Source of the DNA: an uncultured Eubacteriales bacterium
GTDB taxonomy: Bacteria > Bacillota > Clostridia > Christensenellales > CAG-138
Assembly (NCBI GenBank): GCA_900544555.1
Contig: UQWD01000012.1
Location: 1 to 64,000 of the forward strand
Length of the DNA: 64,000 bases
Reading direction: 5' to 3'
The notes below the pieces were generated by a model, which was given only the letters and a program-made list of their open reading frames with translations, was not told the origin of the DNA and did no database searches. Positions 34,826 through 44,893 of the stretch are shown here, in pieces. A program made the translations under genes and the position numbers. Every line of letters starts with the position of its first letter. Positions within the stretch are counted from its first letter, which is position 1.

Positions 34826-35566
34826 ATGCTGCTTAATGGAAAAACGGCAATCATAACAGGGGGTACAAGGGGAATCGGGTTTGCGGCGGCGCGGGCATTT
34901 TTAAGGGAAGGGGCGAACGTTGCGCTGCTTGGCTCCCGAAGGGAAACAGTTGAGGAGGCGCTAAACAGGCTGAGCGCGGAAAAAGGACGCATAGCGGGAT
35001 TTTGGCCGGATATCGTAAATTTAAGCGAGGTCAGGCAAACGGTAGAAGAAACGGTTAAAAGATGGGGCGGGCTTGACGTTATAATAAACAACGCGGGCAT
35101 TTCGCTTGGCGAACCGCTTGATGCGATTGATCCTAAAACCTTTGACAGGGTGATAAACCTCAACATCGTCGCGGTATTCAACGGCTGCAAGGCTGCCGCC
35201 GAAGTGATGGCGGCGCGGAACGGCGGAGTTATTTTAAATACCAGCTCTATTGTAAGCCTTTACGGGCAGGAAAGCGGGTGCGCGTATCCCGCGTCCAAAT
35301 CCGCGGTTAACGGCCTGACTAAATCCCTCGCGCGCGAGCTTGGGAAGTACGGCGTTCGGGTCAACGCGGTAGCTCCGGGCGTTATCGATACGGATATGGT
35401 CAGGGGGCTCCCCGAAGTGGTGGTGGAGCGATTAAGGGGAGCTATACCGCTCGGCCGCATTGGCACGGCAGAGGACGTAGCGGAGGCGTTTGTTTTTCTC
35501 GCGTCAGAACGCGCCGGCTATATTACCGGGGCGGTGCTGTCCGTCGACGGCGGAGCGGTTTTTTGA
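34826..35566 (+). CDS. Short-chain dehydrogenase/reductase (FabG-like)
   Basis: 246 residues. The nucleotide site is TGGTRGIG, the structural motif NNAG is present and the catalytic Tyr-Lys are in YPASK with Ser in NTSSIVS. The C-terminus ITGAVLSVDGGAVF is typical. It reduces a keto group with NAD(P)H; the substrate is unclear (beta-ketoacyl carrier, sugar or ketone). CGGAGG lies upstream. It is not adjacent to fatty-acid genes, so a fabG call is not justified. It precedes the alpha-oxoamine synthase by about 680 bases. Confidence 0.88.
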   Translation: MLLNGKTAIITGGTRGIGFAAARAFLREGANVALLGSRRETVEEALNRLSAEKGRIAGFWPDIVNLSEVRQTVEETVKRWGGLDVIINNAGISLGEPLDAIDPKTFDRVINLNIVAVFNGCKAAAEVMAARNGGVILNTSSIVSLYGQESGCAYPASKSAVNGLTKSLARELGKYGVRVNAVAPGVIDTDMVRGLPEVVVERLRGAIPLGRIGTAEDVAEAFVFLASERAGYITGAVLSVDGGAVF

Positions 35567-35792
35567 GTATAGCTTCATAGGGCGCCAGGCGCAGCATGCG
35601 CGCCGGATGAAATTCGGCGCGACGGGCCGCGTTAAAAAATGTGGTTACGCCTTTAATGCCTGTGTCGGCATATTGCGTCGTTGCCCGGCGGCGATATAAT
35701 GCGATGAATTGAAACTGAAAGAGACAAAAAGAATGCAATGAACAAATTATCATAAGCGCATTCTTAATTCCCAATACTTACGCCGTATTGAA

Positions 35793-36023
35793 TCAGCGTT
35801 TTTCTCCTCTGGCGTTTGAGGCAAATTCGTATAATTGTTTTATCCCGCGATTTATCTGGTAGGTCTTTGATTTTAGCGGTCGGTTTAGTTCATATACTTC
35901 TGAAATCCAATCATGTATTTTATAGAAATATTCAGACGCCGCGTCTATATAAAGTGTGATCTGCATCTCGTCTATAAGATAAAGTCTAATTGCATCAAAT
36001 ACAATTTGAAAATAAATCATCAT
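35793..36023 (-). CDS. Possible small protein of unknown function
   Basis: 76 residues, AT-rich codon use unlike the neighbours (DAIRLYLIDEMQITLYIDAA ... YKIHDWISEVYELNRPL). A weak CGAGGAT lies before the start. It may be real or a chance frame in the 678-base gap (35567-36244); the rest of that gap has no other candidate except the promoter at 36174. Confidence 0.35.
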   Translation of the reverse strand: MMIYFQIVFDAIRLYLIDEMQITLYIDAASEYFYKIHDWISEVYELNRPLKSKTYQINRGIKQLYEFASNARGEKR

Positions 36024-36173
36024 ATCCTCGTCTTGCTCAAGTTTGTGAGGCTTATTCTTGTTACATTACGGCTTACAATCTATACTCTGCCCTGCGCGCT
36101 CAGCCTCTTTGACGCGCCGTATGCGCAATCACGTATCCGTTCACGCTTACAACGCATTAAGGACGCGATTTCT

Positions 36174-36202
36174 TTGTTTTTTTAAATAATATGTAGTATA
36201 AT
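36174..36202 (+). promoter_or_regulatory. SigA-like promoter of the alpha-oxoamine synthase gene
   Basis: TTGTTT (36174-36179), 17 bases, then TATAAT (36197-36202). It lies 42 bases before the TTG start at 36245. Confidence 0.6.
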
Positions 36203-36244
36203 GAGCTATATTTTATGCCTCTTTTGAGGAAAAGGAGCTTGCCA

Positions 36245-37423
36245 TTGGACTTATTCGATTCTTACCAGGCGTTTACGCAGGCGAAGGAAATGATGGAGCT
36301 GGGCCTATACCCTTATTTCCATGCGCTGGAGACGGCGCAGGATACGGAGGTTGTGATGGATTCGAGGCGCATTATCATGCTCGGATCCAACAATTATCTT
36401 GGCCTTACCAGCGACCCGCGCACAATACAAGCGGCGCACGAGGCGCTGGATAAATACGGGACCGGATGTTCAGGCTCTCGGTTCCTCAACGGAACGCTGG
36501 TGCTTCACCAGGAGCTGGAGAAGGAGCTGGCGGATTTTTTCCATAAGGATGCGGCGATGACCTTTTCAACGGGGTTTCAGACCAATTTGGGGATTATATC
36601 CGCGCTGTCCACGCGCCATACCTATATTCTAAACGATAATGAAAACCACGCCAGCATCGTGGACGCGTGCCGGCTGTGCTTTGCAAAGCAGGTACTAAAG
36701 TATGAGCATAATAATATGGAAGCGCTTGAGGAGAAGCTCGCGCGCATCCCCATTGACTCGCCCAAGCTTATTATAACGGACGGCGTGTTCTCCATGTCCG
36801 GCGATATCGCGAACCTGCCCGAGCTTGTGCGGCTTAAAAAGAAATACAACGCCCGCCTGATGGTGGACGACGCGCACGGCGTAGGCATGATAGGCGACTG
36901 CGGCCGCGGCACGGCCTCCTACTACGATCTGGAGGACGAGGTGGATGTGATTATGACCACCTTCTCAAAATCCCTCGCTTCCCTAGGCGGGTGCATGGTC
37001 GCAAGGGAAGACGTCGTGCATTACGCGCGCCATAAATCGCGCCCGTTTATCTTCAGCGCGTCCATTCCGCCCGCGAACGCGGCCTCCGCGCTGACGGCGC
37101 TGCGCATACTCAAAAGCGAGCCGGAGCGCGTGAAGGCGCTTATCGATATCGCGGGATATGTGCGGGGCAGGTTACGGGAAGCGGGCATCCCCATAATGGA
37201 CGGCAGCACGGCGATTATCCCCATCTACACCTACGACGTTGTGCGCACGCTCAGCATCGCCAAACGGCTGCTTGAGGAGGGCGTGTATATCAACCCGGTG
37301 CTTCCTCCAGCGGTGCCGCCCGATCTATGCCTCTTGAGGACCAGCTATACGGCCACGCATACCAAGGAGCAGATGGACAGGGCGGTGGAAATATTTAAAA
37401 AGGTGTTCGCTGAATTTTCGTAA
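36245..37423 (+). CDS. PLP-dependent alpha-oxoamine synthase (KBL/BioF/SPT family)
   Basis: About 392 residues. AAAAGGAG supports a TTG start at 36245; an ATG at 36215 is possible but has no such site. The alpha-oxoamine fold is clear: NNYLGLTSDPR, GTGCSGSRFLNGT, NHASIVD, DGVFSMSGDIANLPEL, DDAHGVGMIG, and the PLP Lys in TTFSKSLASLGG. It condenses an acyl-CoA with an amino acid. Glycine C-acetyltransferase, BioF and serine palmitoyltransferase share this fold, so the substrate is open. No biotin genes lie beside it; an SDR is 680 bases upstream. Confidence 0.85.
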   Translation: MDLFDSYQAFTQAKEMMELGLYPYFHALETAQDTEVVMDSRRIIMLGSNNYLGLTSDPRTIQAAHEALDKYGTGCSGSRFLNGTLVLHQELEKELADFFHKDAAMTFSTGFQTNLGIISALSTRHTYILNDNENHASIVDACRLCFAKQVLKYEHNNMEALEEKLARIPIDSPKLIITDGVFSMSGDIANLPELVRLKKKYNARLMVDDAHGVGMIGDCGRGTASYYDLEDEVDVIMTTFSKSLASLGGCMVAREDVVHYARHKSRPFIFSASIPPANAASALTALRILKSEPERVKALIDIAGYVRGRLREAGIPIMDGSTAIIPIYTYDVVRTLSIAKRLLEEGVYINPVLPPAVPPDLCLLRTSYTATHTKEQMDRAVEIFKKVFAEFS

Positions 37424-37662
37424 GCGTGAGAAGTAACCAAAGGCCCCGGCTCTCAGCCGGATTGGGGAATATACAGACACAGACCATGATTTAGCGGAGC
37501 GTGTTAACAATAGCGCGCTCCTGGCTTTTAATCCGGCTATATCCATCTTAACGGTATGCATTAATTAAGGTGAATGGGCGGGGTAAAAACAATGGAGTTT
37601 AAGCGCCTGCCATGCTATAATTACCGTACTTTTATAATCCGAATAAGAAAGGGGATCGAGCC

Positions 37663-38115
37663 ATGAAAAAAACGATGGCGTTTGTCATATCGATTATGAT
37701 ATGCGTTACGCTTGCCGGCTGCGGCATGAGCGCTTCGCTGCCCATTGAGGAGATGCAATGGAAAATGACGATGATTCAAAGCGACGGGGATGGAGGCACG
37801 CGCGCAGTTGGCTCCGCAACACTGCTCAATACCTATCCGAACGCCGAGCATTTGGAGATGACATGCAGTTTTGATAAAACGGGCTTTACGATACGGAATC
37901 TTACGAGCGGGGAAAGCTTTAATGGGACATACGGCAATAAAGTTAACGGGGAAGAACATACGACGATTTATGACGTTGTATTTGCCAATGGCGTAAAGGG
38001 GCTGGCCGTCTCCGGCATTAAAGAGTATGGTGACGGGAGGCGGGATGGAACGCTGATTATTTCCGCCGACGGGTATGCGCTGAACTTTTCAGCTAAGCTG
38101 GCCGGGGGCGAATAA
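37663..38115 (+). CDS. Small lipoprotein of unknown function
   Basis: 150 residues. A signal peptide with lipobox LAGC near residue 19 (MKKTMAFVISIMICVTLAGC) predicts a diacylglyceryl-anchored protein outside the membrane. The body is beta-rich (VGSATLLNTYPNAEHLEMTCSF, LTSGESFNGTY) with no known motif. GAAAGGGG lies upstream. The 240 bases before it (37424-37662) hold only a weak CCGGCT/AGCCGG hairpin. Confidence 0.7.
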   Translation: MKKTMAFVISIMICVTLAGCGMSASLPIEEMQWKMTMIQSDGDGGTRAVGSATLLNTYPNAEHLEMTCSFDKTGFTIRNLTSGESFNGTYGNKVNGEEHTTIYDVVFANGVKGLAVSGIKEYGDGRRDGTLIISADGYALNFSAKLAGGE

Positions 38116-38134
38116 CTGTTTTTTATAAACAAAC

Positions 38135-38168
38135 CAACGCGCCGTTTTAGCCTTGAGACGGCGCGTTG
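38135..38168. terminator. Hairpin after the lipoprotein gene
   Basis: CAACGCGCCGT (38135-38145) pairs exactly with ACGGCGCGTTG (38158-38168). The T-rich side is to the left on the minus strand, so it may serve the converging minus-strand ABC operon as well as the lipoprotein. The following 170 bases to 38341 contain no gene. Confidence 0.6.
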
Positions 38169-38340
38169 TGGACTTTTCAAATGCGCCTTGAACTATCGTG
38201 ACGCATTTAAGAGGCGCGGTAAGGGTTTCGCTCGCGGGCGGAAAGCCTTGCGGCGCGAATCCCGCCCGCTTGTCCGAGCCGCCGGCGCAGCCGCATTCTA
38301 CACAGCCTGCATACGCGGCGGGTTAAGCCTCCTACCCGCG

Positions 38341-40140
38341 CTACTGGAACCAGCGGCGTATGGTTTCGCCGATGGAGCTGAACCAGCGCGCGATGGAGTT
38401 GAAAAAGCCTTCCTCCGCGGGCTCCCGCTCCGGCGCGCCAGTCGGCGCGGTCGTTCCCGGCGCGGACGGAGCATCCTTGTCAAGGGGTTTTGGAACGAAT
38501 ATGTCCGGCGTGTTTAGCACAAACTGCACGGCGGAGTTTACGCTCTCATCATTGCCCGTAAAGGCGCGGTAGTCCTTAGAAAGCGCCATAAGCGCATCCT
38601 TGCGCGAGAGGGAAACGTTTAACTCCGCCGCAATCTGAGCTAAAGGCGTTACACCGTCCCTTCCAAGCCTTTTAAGACCCTTGCGAAGCGCGCCGATCGC
38701 GCTGTAAAGCTCATCAATGCCCGCCTGCAATTCTTCCCCTGAATCCGTAAGCGCATCGTAGCCGTTCGCAAGCCCCTCAAGCCCGCCGCTTAAGCCGCGC
38801 GCCCCGCCCTCAAGCTCCGTCAGCCCGTCTTGAAGGCCGTCTATCCCGGAATAAAGCTCGCCCGCGCCATCGTACAGCTCATTCACGCCGCCGGCAAGCT
38901 CCGCAAGCGGGCTGTCCGCAATCGCTGCGTTCATCTCTAAAATATACTCCGCGGCCGACTTTACGACCTTTTCGCGCTGTTCCGGGGTGAGCGTTACGCC
39001 GAGCGCGCGCTCCACGGAATCCGCAACGCGCTCGGCGGCGCGTAAAGCCTCTTCCTCGCTTACAGGCTCAAGGTATGGGGCGACTTCATCCGTATACTGC
39101 TTGAAAACTCCGATACCGTCGCGCAGCCGACCGGCCCCTTCAGCGAGTGCTGCGGCCCCGTCTGCCGCCTCGCCCACACCGTCCGCTATACCGGCCGCGC
39201 CCCCGGCGCTTTGCTTAAGGCCCTTTTCAAGGGCGGAAAGCCCGCCCATATACTTTTCAAGCCCGTCCGCGTATTCCCGCGCGCCGTTTTCAAGCGTTCC
39301 AGCACCGTATATCAAGCTGTTCGACGCATCCCGCATCTGCTCCACGCCTTGGGCAAGCTCCTGTATCTTGTCCAGGCTACCCACGTCTTCCTCATCAAAT
39401 ATCCCGTTTAACGCTATGAACATCAGGCCGTTCATCTCAAAACCGTCCACATCCGCCTCAATCGTCATCTCCTCGTTGAAAAGGCTCGGCTTCGTAACGC
39501 CCAGGTTTTCGCCAAGACCCGGGAACATAAGGCCTACAACGGACGCCTCGCCCGCCTGCTGCATCTGCTTGGCGTTTTCGCAGCTGATATTGGAGAACCC
39601 CTCGCTCAGGGTAGCGAAGCATACGATCGTGAAGGGAGTATAAAGGCCGACCGTTTCGCCGTCTACCTCCACATCGCTTTTGAGGCGGTTGCCCGTTTTT
39701 ATGCCGATCGTAACGCGCCCGCTCGCGCCGGTAAGCTCGGAGGCGGTAACGGGCTTACCGTTGAGCTTGTATGTAATCTCAATCGAGAACGGAAGCTCCT
39801 TATCCGTAACGCCCTGGTAGCATACGTCCTCCCCGTCGGCTTGAAAGGTAACGGCTTCCCCGTTTATCTCGGGCGCCGAGCTTCCCAATACGTTTCGTAT
39901 TTCGGTGAGGGAGGTATGATCCGTCACGCGGCTGAGCTTCGCGCCGTTCGAGAGATATACGCTCGATACCATTGAATTGGGAGAGCCGTATTCATTTAGC
40001 TCGACATACACGGTTTCCTCGCGGCGCAGATACCCTTCACCCTCCGCGAGCGAGCCGATAGAAAAAATCACCGCCGCCAGCACGCCCGCAAGCATAATAA
40101 GCGCGATAGCCAGGCAAATCAATCGTACGTTAATCTTCAT
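38341..40140 (-). CDS. YhgE/Pip-like exported coiled-coil protein next to an ABC transporter
   Basis: About 599 residues from the ATG at 40140 (AGGAGTG upstream). One N-terminal membrane segment (about 6-28) leads to a long extracellular part. Residues about 260-520 are repeats in which Gly and Leu alternate (GAGTLENGAREYADGLEKYMGG, GVNELYDGAGELYSGIDGLQDGL), as in YhgE, Pip and EsaA-type proteins. The C-terminal membrane set of YhgE is missing; only an amphipathic end (IARWFSSIGETIRRWF) remains. It is the last gene of the ATPase-permease operon and probably works with it in the cell envelope. Confidence 0.75.
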   Translation of the reverse strand: MKINVRLICLAIALIMLAGVLAAVIFSIGSLAEGEGYLRREETVYVELNEYGSPNSMVSSVYLSNGAKLSRVTDHTSLTEIRNVLGSSAPEINGEAVTFQADGEDVCYQGVTDKELPFSIEITYKLNGKPVTASELTGASGRVTIGIKTGNRLKSDVEVDGETVGLYTPFTIVCFATLSEGFSNISCENAKQMQQAGEASVVGLMFPGLGENLGVTKPSLFNEEMTIEADVDGFEMNGLMFIALNGIFDEEDVGSLDKIQELAQGVEQMRDASNSLIYGAGTLENGAREYADGLEKYMGGLSALEKGLKQSAGGAAGIADGVGEAADGAAALAEGAGRLRDGIGVFKQYTDEVAPYLEPVSEEEALRAAERVADSVERALGVTLTPEQREKVVKSAAEYILEMNAAIADSPLAELAGGVNELYDGAGELYSGIDGLQDGLTELEGGARGLSGGLEGLANGYDALTDSGEELQAGIDELYSAIGALRKGLKRLGRDGVTPLAQIAAELNVSLSRKDALMALSKDYRAFTGNDESVNSAVQFVLNTPDIFVPKPLDKDAPSAPGTTAPTGAPEREPAEEGFFNSIARWFSSIGETIRRWFQ

Positions 40141-40204
40141 TTTTTCACTCCTGTTCTTTATTCGGGCAAGCGCGCGGACGTTAGCCGCGCGCAAAAATCT
40201 TGCG

Positions 40205-42700
40205 CTATTCCGCGCTTTTGAGAGATTCAACCATATCCACGGCGCGTATCTTCCTTCGCATAACCGCGTTGACCATCAGGCAGAACACCACCGTAAGCGC
40301 AAACGCGTAAACGAAGCTGATTGGTTCGGCCGACCGGATAAACATTACAAGATCAACCTCGCATGTTTTAATGACGAACGAATGCATAAAGCGGCCGAAT
40401 ACCATGCCCGCCGCCGCCCCGATAACCGCGAGGGCAATATTCTCCCGGAACACGTAATCGTACGTCTCCTTATCGTAAAAGCCCAGCACCCGAAGGGTAG
40501 CCAGCTCGCGTCTGCGCTCCGTAATGTTGATGTTGGTCAGGTTGAGCATTACTACAAAGGTAAGCATAGCCGAGCCCGCTATGAGCACGAGTACCACGTA
40601 ATCGAGAACGCTCAAAGAGTTTTCGACATCCTCATAAATCCCGCTGAGGGAGGCGATGTGATACATGCGCTTATCTGAAAGCAGCCGCTGTGCGGCCTCG
40701 TCGAGCTGCTCGTCCGTAATACCGCCGGGGGCGCAGGCCATGAAGCCGTTGTAGCGCATAGCCATACCGAACGTACGCTCATAGTAATCCGGCGTCATAT
40801 ACACATAATGCCGTACGTAATTATCCGCCACGCCCGTAACCATTACAGGATACTCAACGCCGCCGGATACAAGCGTTAATTCCGAACCGGCGCCGAGCGA
40901 GAGGATTTCGGCCAGCTTTCTCGTTATCACAACCCCTTCACCCGTCAGCGGCACCGGATCGCCGCCGTCGATGAGTTCGATTTTGCCGCTCATCGCCTCG
41001 TAGCTTTCCACGCCGAGCAAATGAACGTCGCTCACGTTTGTTTCTCCAACGGCGGCGGTCATGGGCTTATCGTAGCAGTACAGCACGGAATCGAACAATG
41101 GGGCCTGAGTTTCCACAATCCCCTTAAGCTCCTCCATGGGCATTGCGTCGTACGCGTACCCCTGCACGTCCATATTCCAGATCTCCCCGAATTGGGCCGG
41201 GGCGATACCGAAGATCGAATCCTTCAAGCCGAAGCCCGTTACCAGCAGCGAGCAGCTGCCGGCTATGCCGATAACGCTCATCCAGAACCGCTTCCTATAA
41301 CGTATCAGGTTGCGTACCGTTACCTTGGCGGTAAAGCTAAGGCGCTTCCAAAGCCACGTAACGCGCTCCAGAATAATGCGCTTGCCGGCCTTGGGCGCTT
41401 TTGGGCGCAGGAGCGCCGCGGGTTTTTCGCGCAATGTGGACAGCGAGGCGGCAAGCGTGGCGAGTACCGTGCAGGCCACAATAGCGATAATGGATGCGAC
41501 AGCGATATCCCACCGGAACGGGGCCTTAAACCCGGGGATTCTGTACAATATATTGTAGGCGCTGCCGATAACCGTTGGGAATAGCTTAAAACCGAACACG
41601 CACCCGATTATGCCGCCGGTCACGGAAGCTAGCGCGGCGTAGGCGACATATTGGAAACAGATAACGCCGCCGCTGAAACCGAGCGCCTTGAGCGCGCCCA
41701 TCTCCGTTCTTTTTTCCTCAACCATGCGGGTCATGGTGGTAAGCGTTACAAGCGCGGCCACTACAAAGAAAATGAGCGGGAAAACATCCCCAATAGCCGC
41801 GATGCGGTCGGTGTTTTCGCTATAATCCGAATATCCCGCGTTTCCGGTACGATCATAAACGTACCATGTCCCGGAAGCGCTAAGGCCGTATTCTTCGATA
41901 CGTTCAATAGCCGCATCCACCAAGCCGTCGTATTTCTCTGAAAAGGAGGAAACGTCCCTTGCACCCTCAACAAGTATTTCAGCCTGCGTATAGCGCTTGT
42001 TCAGCATGCCCATCATGGGGAGCTTGCTCCCGAGCTTGATTATGGCGTTACCGGAGGCGTAGGCGAACGCATCCGACAATCCGTTGCCGACCGTGCTGTT
42101 GCCGCGCTCAAGGCGCGAAACGTATTTTACGCTGTCGATAAAGCCGACCACGCGCAGCCTCACCTCGCCGCCCGCGCCGGCAAAAACCATCCAGTCCCCG
42201 ATTTGTACGCCCTTATCGGCGACGAGGGAATCCAGCGCGACTTCATAATCGTCAAGCGGCAGGCGGCCCGAAATTACCTCAGGCATGTTCAAAAAACGCT
42301 CCGGCTCCCCGTCAATGCTATAGGTAGGCAGCATTTGCGCGCCTACTCCAAGCGGAAGAGACGGCTTGATGGGCATGGATATTAAATGCACGTTTAATTC
42401 CGCCTCGCCGCCTGCGTCCATGGAAGCGTCGGCGCCGACGACAGGCATTACCGCCTCCACGCCGGGCAAGGACCTGAGGGCCTCGATATCCTCGTCGGTC
42501 AGGCCGGAAGTGCTCATCACCGTAATGTCCGCAAGCGAGTACGCGTTGAAATACCGGTCCCCGGCCTCTTTCATATCCGGGCTGGCCGCCCGGATCCCGG
42601 CAAAGAACGATACGCCCAGCGCGGAAATGGCGAAGATGGATAAAAACCGGGCGAGGTTGCGTTTGATCTCCCTGGCCAGATTATGATTGAGCTGCTTCAT
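40205..42700 (-). CDS. ABC transporter permease, FtsX/MacB-like
   Basis: 831 residues. A first helix (ARFLSIFAISALGVSFFAG) is followed by a large outside domain (about 45-300). Three membrane helices come next (VFPLIFFVVAALVTL and following), then a second outside domain (about 500-680) and four more helices with EKRTEMGALKALGFS and RRRELATLRVLGFYDKETY, the FtsX-family coupling loops. Such permeases do mechanical work on lipids, peptides or cell-wall parts and do not import. It is 27 bases from the ATPase gene. Confidence 0.88.
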   Translation of the reverse strand: MKQLNHNLAREIKRNLARFLSIFAISALGVSFFAGIRAASPDMKEAGDRYFNAYSLADITVMSTSGLTDEDIEALRSLPGVEAVMPVVGADASMDAGGEAELNVHLISMPIKPSLPLGVGAQMLPTYSIDGEPERFLNMPEVISGRLPLDDYEVALDSLVADKGVQIGDWMVFAGAGGEVRLRVVGFIDSVKYVSRLERGNSTVGNGLSDAFAYASGNAIIKLGSKLPMMGMLNKRYTQAEILVEGARDVSSFSEKYDGLVDAAIERIEEYGLSASGTWYVYDRTGNAGYSDYSENTDRIAAIGDVFPLIFFVVAALVTLTTMTRMVEEKRTEMGALKALGFSGGVICFQYVAYAALASVTGGIIGCVFGFKLFPTVIGSAYNILYRIPGFKAPFRWDIAVASIIAIVACTVLATLAASLSTLREKPAALLRPKAPKAGKRIILERVTWLWKRLSFTAKVTVRNLIRYRKRFWMSVIGIAGSCSLLVTGFGLKDSIFGIAPAQFGEIWNMDVQGYAYDAMPMEELKGIVETQAPLFDSVLYCYDKPMTAAVGETNVSDVHLLGVESYEAMSGKIELIDGGDPVPLTGEGVVITRKLAEILSLGAGSELTLVSGGVEYPVMVTGVADNYVRHYVYMTPDYYERTFGMAMRYNGFMACAPGGITDEQLDEAAQRLLSDKRMYHIASLSGIYEDVENSLSVLDYVVLVLIAGSAMLTFVVMLNLTNINITERRRELATLRVLGFYDKETYDYVFRENIALAVIGAAAGMVFGRFMHSFVIKTCEVDLVMFIRSAEPISFVYAFALTVVFCLMVNAVMRRKIRAVDMVESLKSAE

Positions 42701-42727
42701 GTTTTATTTCCCCGTTCGCGAGCCGGG

Positions 42728-43429
42728 TTACCATTCAATCCGCTCAACGGGAATGGGAGCCGGGTTCACTTTCATATCCGCTACCGCGCCGTTTCGCATA
42801 CGTATCACCCTGTCCGCCATCGGCGCGATTGCGGAGTTGTGCGTGATGATGATGACGGTCATGGAGCTGTTCCGGCACGAATCCTGAAGCAGCTTTAAAA
42901 CCTGCTTGCCGGTTTGGTAGTCAAGCGCCCCCGTCGGTTCGTCGCAGAGCAGAAGCTTGGGGTTCTTTGCCAGCGCGCGCGCTATTGCCACGCGCTGCTG
43001 CTCTCCGCCGGAAAGCTGCGCGGGGAAATTGCCGATCCTGTCCCTTAGGCCGACCTGCTCGAGCACAGAGGCGGCGGGCAGGGGAGCGCGGCAGATCTGC
43101 GACGCGAGTTCAACGTTTTCCAGCGCTGTAAGGTTTTGCACCAGATTATAGAACTGGAATACAAAGCCCACGGTATCGCGCCTGTAACCGGTGAGGCGTT
43201 TGCGGTCATAGCTTTCAATATGCTCGCCGTCCACGACGATTCCACCGGAGGAGCAGCTATCCATGCCGCCCAGAATGTTGAGTAGCGTCGTTTTGCCGGC
43301 GCCCGACGGCCCGACCACGACGCAAAGCTCGCCTTTTTCGATACTAAAGCTGACGCCGGACAGCGCGCTTATAGTCACCTCGCCCATCCTGTACTGCTTT
43401 TTGACTTCGTTAAGCATGATATAAGGCAT
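42728..43429 (-). CDS. ABC transporter ATPase, LolD/MacB type
   Basis: 233 residues. Walker A is [11 protein letters not shown], signature [15 protein letters not shown], Walker [12 protein letters not shown] with the catalytic Glu, and switch His in ITHNSAI. The MacB/LolD-type family ([21 protein letters not shown]) pairs with FtsX-like permeases. It is the first gene of the three-gene minus-strand operon (ATPase, permease, YhgE-like). The start at 43429 has AAAGGAG upstream. Confidence 0.92.
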   Translation of the reverse strand: MPYIMLNEVKKQYRMGEVTISALSGVSFSIEKGELCVVVGPSGAGKTTLLNILGGMDSCSSGGIVVDGEHIESYDRKRLTGYRRDTVGFVFQFYNLVQNLTALENVELASQICRAPLPAASVLEQVGLRDRIGNFPAQLSGGEQQRVAIARALAKNPKLLLCDEPTGALDYQTGKQVLKLLQDSCRNSSMTVIIITHNSAIAPMADRVIRMRNGAVADMKVNPAPIPVERIEW

Positions 43430-43588
43430 GGATAACTCCTTTCTATCCGAGATTTTTCATAATACGACTATATGTTCCTTTCCGCGCGCGGTCAATACCC
43501 GGCTGTTGAATTAATGATAATGTCAAATTCTATTCACATTCAAACTGTGTTATAATACCTATAACTTCGTTTTTATGGGAGGAGTATC

Positions 43589-44893
43589 ATGAAAAACGCC
43601 GGCCTCCGAATGTATATGTACGCTATCTCAAATTTAGCGGTAATGTTCGCTGCGTATTTTACCCTGGCCGCCGCCGCTGCGGACAGCCGTGAAAGCGGCT
43701 TAATCCTGCTGCTGTTCGCCGTCCTTTCCTTCGGCCAGCGCATGGCGTTCGGCACGCTAGCCGACAGGTTGAACGATTTGAGGCCGCTGATGCTCTTGGG
43801 TATGTTTTTAACCGCGTGGGGCGCGCTTTTCTTTGGCGCGCCGGTTGTAGGGGTCGTGCTCGCGGGCGCAGGCGCGGCGTTGTTCGCGCCGTGCGCCGTC
43901 GTAGGCGCAGTTAGGAGCCGTCCGGGTCATACGGGCTCTATGGGCTTTTTCCTGTTCATGGGGCTTATCGGCGCGGGCGCGGGCGCGGCTGTGGGGCTTT
44001 CTCCGCAACGCGTGTCTCCGCCGCTTGTGGTGCTGTTTTTGCTCGTATGCATGGTTTCCGTCTGGATTACGGGCCCGGGAGCTGCTGTTGGCGATAAGGT
44101 GCAGGCGCATAAGTGGGAACCGCGCCGGACGGGGGTGTGGTCGTCGCTCCTTAGTTTTTTATCGATAGCTATCATATCTTACATCCTTACGATGCGGGCG
44201 TTTATGCCGATGGGCCAGTTATCGCACCTTAACCTGATGGGCAAGGTTGTTCCGCTTGCCGCCGGCGCTTTTTTCGGAGGCGTTATGGCGAGAAAGCTTA
44301 GCTGGAACGTGGCTTGCCCGGTGTTTATTGCCGCGGGCGGCCTGCTTTTGGGTTTTGGCGAAGGCGCCTTCCCGTCTTGGCTGGGATTATTCGCCCTCTC
44401 GGCGGCCCTGCCCCCAATACTTTGCGCGGGCATGAGGGCGTTACCCGGCTCCGCGGGGCTAGGATACGGGTTTATGGTTTTTGGCGCGGCGGCCGGCATT
44501 GCGGCAGCGGTAATTACGGATATGGGGCTTATTCATGCGCTGCACCCGGCGGCCGCCGCGTTTGCGCCGGCCCTGATTACGCTGCTCGCGTATCCCGCTT
44601 TTAAGGGCGGGCAGGCTCCCAACGCGGGTTTGGCAAAACACGAAGAGAATTCTGCGCGTGAGGGAACGGATGAATCACAACACGATAGCGCGCAGGAGGC
44701 GGAAGCTCTTCTGGAGGCGGACGCGCAAAAACACGAAGTAATCCTGCTTGGCCCGGCGGCCAGCGCCGCCGGCGGCGAGGAACTGAGCGGCTCTTTGGAT
44801 GAGGGCGGCTTAGACGCTTTGTTGACGCAATCAGCAGGCGTTAAAGAAAAGGAACCGGGCGGCGGGGATGAAGCCGGAGAAGTAAGCGATTAG
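43589..44893 (+). CDS. MFS-like membrane carrier with acidic tail
   Basis: 434 residues. About twelve hydrophobic segments fill residues 10-345. FGQRMAFGTLADRLNDLRPL between helices 2 and 3 fits the major facilitator loop (G-x3-D-R). No substrate is evident. Residues about 350-434 form a Ser/Glu/Ala-rich tail with EELSGSLDEGGLDALL, unusual for a carrier and likely cytoplasmic. A TATAAT at 43551-43556 and GGGAGG before the ATG support the start. It is divergent from the ABC operon. Confidence 0.6.
   Translation: MKNAGLRMYMYAISNLAVMFAAYFTLAAAAADSRESGLILLLFAVLSFGQRMAFGTLADRLNDLRPLMLLGMFLTAWGALFFGAPVVGVVLAGAGAALFAPCAVVGAVRSRPGHTGSMGFFLFMGLIGAGAGAAVGLSPQRVSPPLVVLFLLVCMVSVWITGPGAAVGDKVQAHKWEPRRTGVWSSLLSFLSIAIISYILTMRAFMPMGQLSHLNLMGKVVPLAAGAFFGGVMARKLSWNVACPVFIAAGGLLLGFGEGAFPSWLGLFALSAALPPILCAGMRALPGSAGLGYGFMVFGAAAGIAAAVITDMGLIHALHPAAAAFAPALITLLAYPAFKGGQAPNAGLAKHEENSAREGTDESQHDSAQEAEALLEADAQKHEVILLGPAASAAGGEELSGSLDEGGLDALLTQSAGVKEKEPGGGDEAGEVSD

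Noticed and set aside
38188..38517. 109-residue Arg-rich frame on the plus strand
   Set aside because: It is the reverse image of the YhgE-like gene end and has no ribosome site; a shadow.
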